From Maribacter cobaltidurans (GTDB lineage Bacteria > Bacteroidota > Bacteroidia > Flavobacteriales > Flavobacteriaceae): DNA of 64,000 bases. The stretch lies in contig NZ_CP022957.1 in the NCBI RefSeq assembly GCF_002269385.1, positions 3,773,001-3,837,000 of the forward strand, given 5' to 3'. Numbering within the stretch: position 1 is the first letter of the stretch; each line of letters begins with the position of its first letter. A program made the position numbers and the translations under genes. The notes under the pieces are model-generated. The model was not told the DNA's origin, made no database searches, and was given only the letters and a program-made list of their open reading frames with translations. Below are positions 60,939 through 64,000 of the stretch, in pieces.

Positions 60939-62426
60939 TTAGTTTTTCATTGGAGCTTTGGGAACTTTATCGTACAATACATTGCCAGCGGCCTCGTATT
61001 TATCTCCCTTGACCCAATAGGGTGTTTCCGGGTCATTGGCTATCAACCTTCCAGAAAGCACATATCCTTGGTAAAATTTTACCAAATAGTCAAAATCCAA
61101 ACTATCGGCCTCATCGGCGGCCTGATGGTAATATTTATTGATTTCGTCATCAAAAGCATCAAAACCGGTAGAGTAGGTGGGTGCAGGAACTCCTTTACTT
61201 GCAAAACTTACATTATCGCTACGGTCAAAAAGGCCCTGTTCCGGTGCAGGGTCATCAATAGCTTCAAGTCCGAAAGTAGCAGCTCCGGCAACAATGTGCT
61301 TTTTAGCCGTAGTTCTATTTAATCCTATTACAGTGGCCAGTTTGGTGTTATTGTAGCCGGCACCATCGGTATTAAATCCATAAACGATTTGATTTAGCGG
61401 AAATATGGGATGTTCAGCATAGTATTTGCTTCCCAAAAGGCCCTTTTCCTCCCCGGTAAAAAGAATGAACACGGCCGATCGTTTTGTAGGATACTTTCCA
61501 ATATTCTCCGCCATACTCAAAACAGCGGTTGTACCTATAGCGTTATCACGTGCGCCATTGTAAATACTATCTCCTTCTGCATTTGGCGTACCGATGCCCA
61601 CATGGTCATAGTGGGCGGAATACATGATGTATTCGTCCTTGAGTTTGGGGTCGGTGCCTTCCAGTACGCCTATAACATTTTGGGTAACAAGCGTTTTCTC
61701 TTTTTTACCATCGGTTTCAATGGAATAAGATGGATTTGATTTAATCAACGCCTCTAGTTTTTCAGAAGTGGTATTCACCCAGAGATGTATGAATTCATCT
61801 TTTTGGTCGGCCATGGCATCCGGAATCTTAACACTTTCTCCCATGAAATGTGACATGCGTGACCACCAATCTTCTTCTAGCAAGGTCATTTCCAAAAGTC
61901 CGATAGCCCCATTTTTTATAGCTAAATCTTGTTTTTCTTGGTGTGTTCGATATATAGCTCTGGCATCGGCGGATTCTGAAGTGCCCGCTTTTACTAGAAC
62001 CAGCTTTCCCTGTACATCCTTTCCCTTGTAATCTTCCTCGGTTCCAAAACCGACATAAACAGCATCACCGGAAAGTGCGGTTGGTTTTGCTTCAACCGCA
62101 ATACTATGCGGGAAGGTCTCTCCGTTTAAGGAAACCTTGATTTCACCGGGTGGCGCGGTCTGTAAAAGATTGAATGTTTGATAATAGGAATTGTTGGCCG
62201 GATGCGGTTTTACTCCATATCCTCGCAGTGTATTCGCCAAATACGACGCTGCTATTTTAAGTTCTGGAGAGCCTGTGGCCCGACCTTTTAGGACATCGTC
62301 CGCCAGAAAATAGATATGACCTTCAATTTCGTTTTTATCGACGGTTTGCTCGGCAATTTCAGCATCGGTTTGAGCAAATAATACACTTGAAAAAACAAGT
62401 GCAATTAGTAGTGTATAGTTTTTCAT
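60939..62426 (-). CDS. M28-family aminopeptidase, exported
   Basis: 495 residues with signal peptide (MKNYTLLIALVFSSVLFAQ). PA-type insert (about 125-215) within an M28 fold; metal ligands in MYSAHYDHVGIG, GARDNAIGTTAVLSMAEN, LFTGEEKGLLGSKYYAEHP and the final YYHQAADEADSLDFDYLVKF. Co-catalytic zinc aminopeptidase of the periplasm. 34 bp after the serine hydrolase gene. Confidence 0.92.
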   Translation of the reverse strand: MKNYTLLIALVFSSVLFAQTDAEIAEQTVDKNEIEGHIYFLADDVLKGRATGSPELKIAASYLANTLRGYGVKPHPANNSYYQTFNLLQTAPPGEIKVSLNGETFPHSIAVEAKPTALSGDAVYVGFGTEEDYKGKDVQGKLVLVKAGTSESADARAIYRTHQEKQDLAIKNGAIGLLEMTLLEEDWWSRMSHFMGESVKIPDAMADQKDEFIHLWVNTTSEKLEALIKSNPSYSIETDGKKEKTLVTQNVIGVLEGTDPKLKDEYIMYSAHYDHVGIGTPNAEGDSIYNGARDNAIGTTAVLSMAENIGKYPTKRSAVFILFTGEEKGLLGSKYYAEHPIFPLNQIVYGFNTDGAGYNNTKLATVIGLNRTTAKKHIVAGAATFGLEAIDDPAPEQGLFDRSDNVSFASKGVPAPTYSTGFDAFDDEINKYYHQAADEADSLDFDYLVKFYQGYVLSGRLIANDPETPYWVKGDKYEAAGNVLYDKVPKAPMKN

Positions 62427-62460
62427 TTAGCTGTTTTTTGTATCGACTGATATTTTAAAT

Positions 62461-63960
62461 TTATTTCTCTTTTGTAAATTTTCGCCCCATAATGTGAAAC
62501 TGGCTAATCTTGCCCGCTTCGTTAAGGTCGAAATTGACTTTTATTCTCTCGTAAAAACGAGGGTCTTTGTTGGTGATAAATGTGTTGTAGTGCCAATGTT
62601 CGGTCGTATAGGTTATAAAGTCATTAAAATTGATTTGCAAAGATCCATCTTCTAAAGTGATTTTTGCTGTGCCTAGCATTTGGTTGGTATAGGTACCCTC
62701 ATAATTAGATAGCGGTAGGCTCGGGTTGGTGTTTTTCACTCGTTCCGAATCCTCTTGTTTGGCCTTTTCAATGCCTTCTTTTTTAAAACCTTCATACAAA
62801 TTGAAAACCTCTTTATGCCAATCCCGACTGTTATCTTCAAAAGCATAGAGGTCCATGGCCTTGTATAAAATGGCATGTCGCAATTCGGCATGATCTAAAT
62901 TGGCAAAAACATAAACTGCAACGTCCTTATCGTGCATGATTCCAGCAATCGCGACTAGTCCAAATAGACTCCCGGTATGAAAATCCAACTTATGGCCTTT
63001 ATAGTCTTGTTGAAACCATCCCAGACCATAGGTATTCCAATTTGGTTTGGTAAGGGCATTAGTAGGATAGATTCCTGTAGTACCCAAAAAGGAATGGGGC
63101 TCGAATAATTTTTTGAAGGTTTTTGGTTGTACCAAAGTGTCTTGTTTATAAACACCGTCATTAACTAAGAATGTTAGATAATTGGATATGTCATGAGCGG
63201 TAGAGCATATCATCCCAGCCGGACCAATTTGGTCCGAGAATCCGTAATCTACCTCTACCATGCCGTCCTCATCATCGTTCAAATAAGGTGTTACGTAGTT
63301 GCCAGCTTTAAAGATATCCGCGGCGACGGCCTGTGTACGGGTCATCTCCAATGGATTAAAAATACGTTCCTGTACAAATTTGTACCATGGTTTTCCGCTG
63401 GCCGCTGCAATGACCTCTCCCGCTACTGCGTACATAATATTTTGATAGGTGAATCCGCCGCGCAACGGATAGGTTTTTTCTGCAAACCGAAAGTGTTGTA
63501 TCGTTTCTTTGGTAGAAACACTGTCCAACGTCCATAGGGCATCGGCATTGCCGATACCTAGGTTGTGGGTCAATAAGTCCTTAACCCGGGCATCTGCTGT
63601 AGTATAGGAATCCGATAATTTAAAGTACGGGACATAGTCCGTTACTTTGTCATCCCAATCCAGTTTACCATCATCTACCAGCATGCCCATAGCAATTGCC
63701 ACAATGGCTTTGGTCGTGGAAGCCATATTGAACAAGGTGTTTTCGTCTACTGGCTCCTTGGTCTCCAAGTTTTTGACCCCATAAGTTTTTTGAAAGACCA
63801 CTTCGCCATCTTTTACCACAATGGCGGCCAATCCCGGAACTTTCCAATCTTTCATGCCCTCAACAATCATGGCATCCAATTTTTTGTCGTTGCCTTTTTG
63901 TTGGGAAAAGGCTATTTGGGAAAAGCTCCCGATTAAGAAGAATAGTACTAGTTTTTTCAT
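62461..63960 (-). CDS. Serine hydrolase (class C beta-lactamase-like/PBP-related)
   Basis: About 499 residues from the ATG complement at 63958-63960, which begins a signal peptide MKKLVLFFLIGSFSQIAFSQ; a longer upstream frame adds no such signal. Catalytic motifs: SxxK in NMASTTKAIVAIAMGMLVDD (about 82), Tyr in YQNIMYAVAGEVIAA (about 178), and the KTG-equivalent HTG in KLDFHTGSLFGLVAI (about 340). A C-terminal DUF3471-like domain follows (NYEGTYTNQMLGTAKITLED). Esterase or D-Ala-peptidase-like activity in the periplasm. It appears to be the promoter-proximal gene of the 12-kb minus-strand unit. Confidence 0.9.
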   Translation of the reverse strand: MKKLVLFFLIGSFSQIAFSQQKGNDKKLDAMIVEGMKDWKVPGLAAIVVKDGEVVFQKTYGVKNLETKEPVDENTLFNMASTTKAIVAIAMGMLVDDGKLDWDDKVTDYVPYFKLSDSYTTADARVKDLLTHNLGIGNADALWTLDSVSTKETIQHFRFAEKTYPLRGGFTYQNIMYAVAGEVIAAASGKPWYKFVQERIFNPLEMTRTQAVAADIFKAGNYVTPYLNDDEDGMVEVDYGFSDQIGPAGMICSTAHDISNYLTFLVNDGVYKQDTLVQPKTFKKLFEPHSFLGTTGIYPTNALTKPNWNTYGLGWFQQDYKGHKLDFHTGSLFGLVAIAGIMHDKDVAVYVFANLDHAELRHAILYKAMDLYAFEDNSRDWHKEVFNLYEGFKKEGIEKAKQEDSERVKNTNPSLPLSNYEGTYTNQMLGTAKITLEDGSLQINFNDFITYTTEHWHYNTFITNKDPRFYERIKVNFDLNEAGKISQFHIMGRKFTKEK

Positions 63961-64000
63961 TTGGTTGGTTTTTGAATTTAGTTGTGGCCCCTCCATCCCG

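Overview
The window looks like chromosome from a marine-type member of Flavobacteriaceae (Bacteroidota). The evidence is gene content: outer-membrane TonB-type receptors with an N-terminal carboxypeptidase-regulatory domain, a GLPGLI protein, a PadR/PspC/DUF2807 envelope module, many 'MKK…AQ' signal peptides, and a large family of 'MIKFFRKIRQ…' proteins (the DUF6090 type). No rRNA, tRNA, CRISPR array or phage structural gene was recognised.

Layout. 1-4000 (minus): envelope-stress-like module (DUF2807 lipoprotein fragment, PspC protein, PadR regulator, NTF2-like protein, DUF4870 protein). 4.2-11.3 kb: single housekeeping or accessory genes (DUF4442, an A/T-rich membrane coiled-coil orphan, AIM24/TIGR00266, DUF2461, MlrC-type M81 protein, and a GMC oxidoreductase with its gluconate-2-dehydrogenase-subunit-3 partner). 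11.6-15.85 kb: an A/T-rich island with a small secreted Cys-containing peptide, a GLPGLI protein and a TonB-receptor-like outer-membrane protein; it ends in a long imperfect hairpin of integron-attC-like design. 15.8-20.3 kb (minus): tight four-gene run (DUF885 peptidase, aldo/keto reductase, NhaC antiporter, TIGR04076). 20.3-34.6 kb: ordinary single genes including NudK, PBP4-type carboxypeptidase, a divergent OxyR/Dps pair, a TonB receptor, DoxX, a GH113-like protein, PaiB, an M23 peptidase and an AraC regulator, plus a broken alcohol dehydrogenase.

34.6-45.6 kb is the most unusual stretch. It is a run of small, unrelated, mostly plus-strand genes (two DinB proteins, VOC, NTF2-like, membrane protein, a possible abortive-infection protein, four full DUF6090 genes and one truncated). 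Each gene or pair is preceded by a related 100-190 bp repeat ending in GTTAGC- or GTTGTGC-like cores 20-41 bp before the next start codon. Two units carry a complete attC-like inverted repeat with asymmetric bulges. An IS91-family element, carrying a tyrosine recombinase and a Y2 transposase, has landed exactly inside one of these. I read the region as a cassette array without its own integron integrase (CALIN-like); this is an inference.

46.1-51.6 kb: an EEP-family phosphatase or nuclease, an S9 peptidase, VOC and DUF1572/DinB proteins and an NAD-dependent epimerase. 51.6-63.96 kb (minus): a probable 13-gene transcription unit that starts with a serine hydrolase, an M28 peptidase and a metallophosphoesterase. 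It continues through nine consecutive DUF6090 paralogues, overlapping or nearly abutting except for one 89-bp gap, and ends with a YfcC-type transporter. The paralogues share a membrane-anchored N-terminus (almost identical at DNA level between some copies) and one short central motif, while the remainder is strongly divergent. The recurrence of the same family in the cassette array and in the operon links the two regions. It makes DUF6090 diversification, together with the attC-like elements, the best candidate for an undescribed system here.
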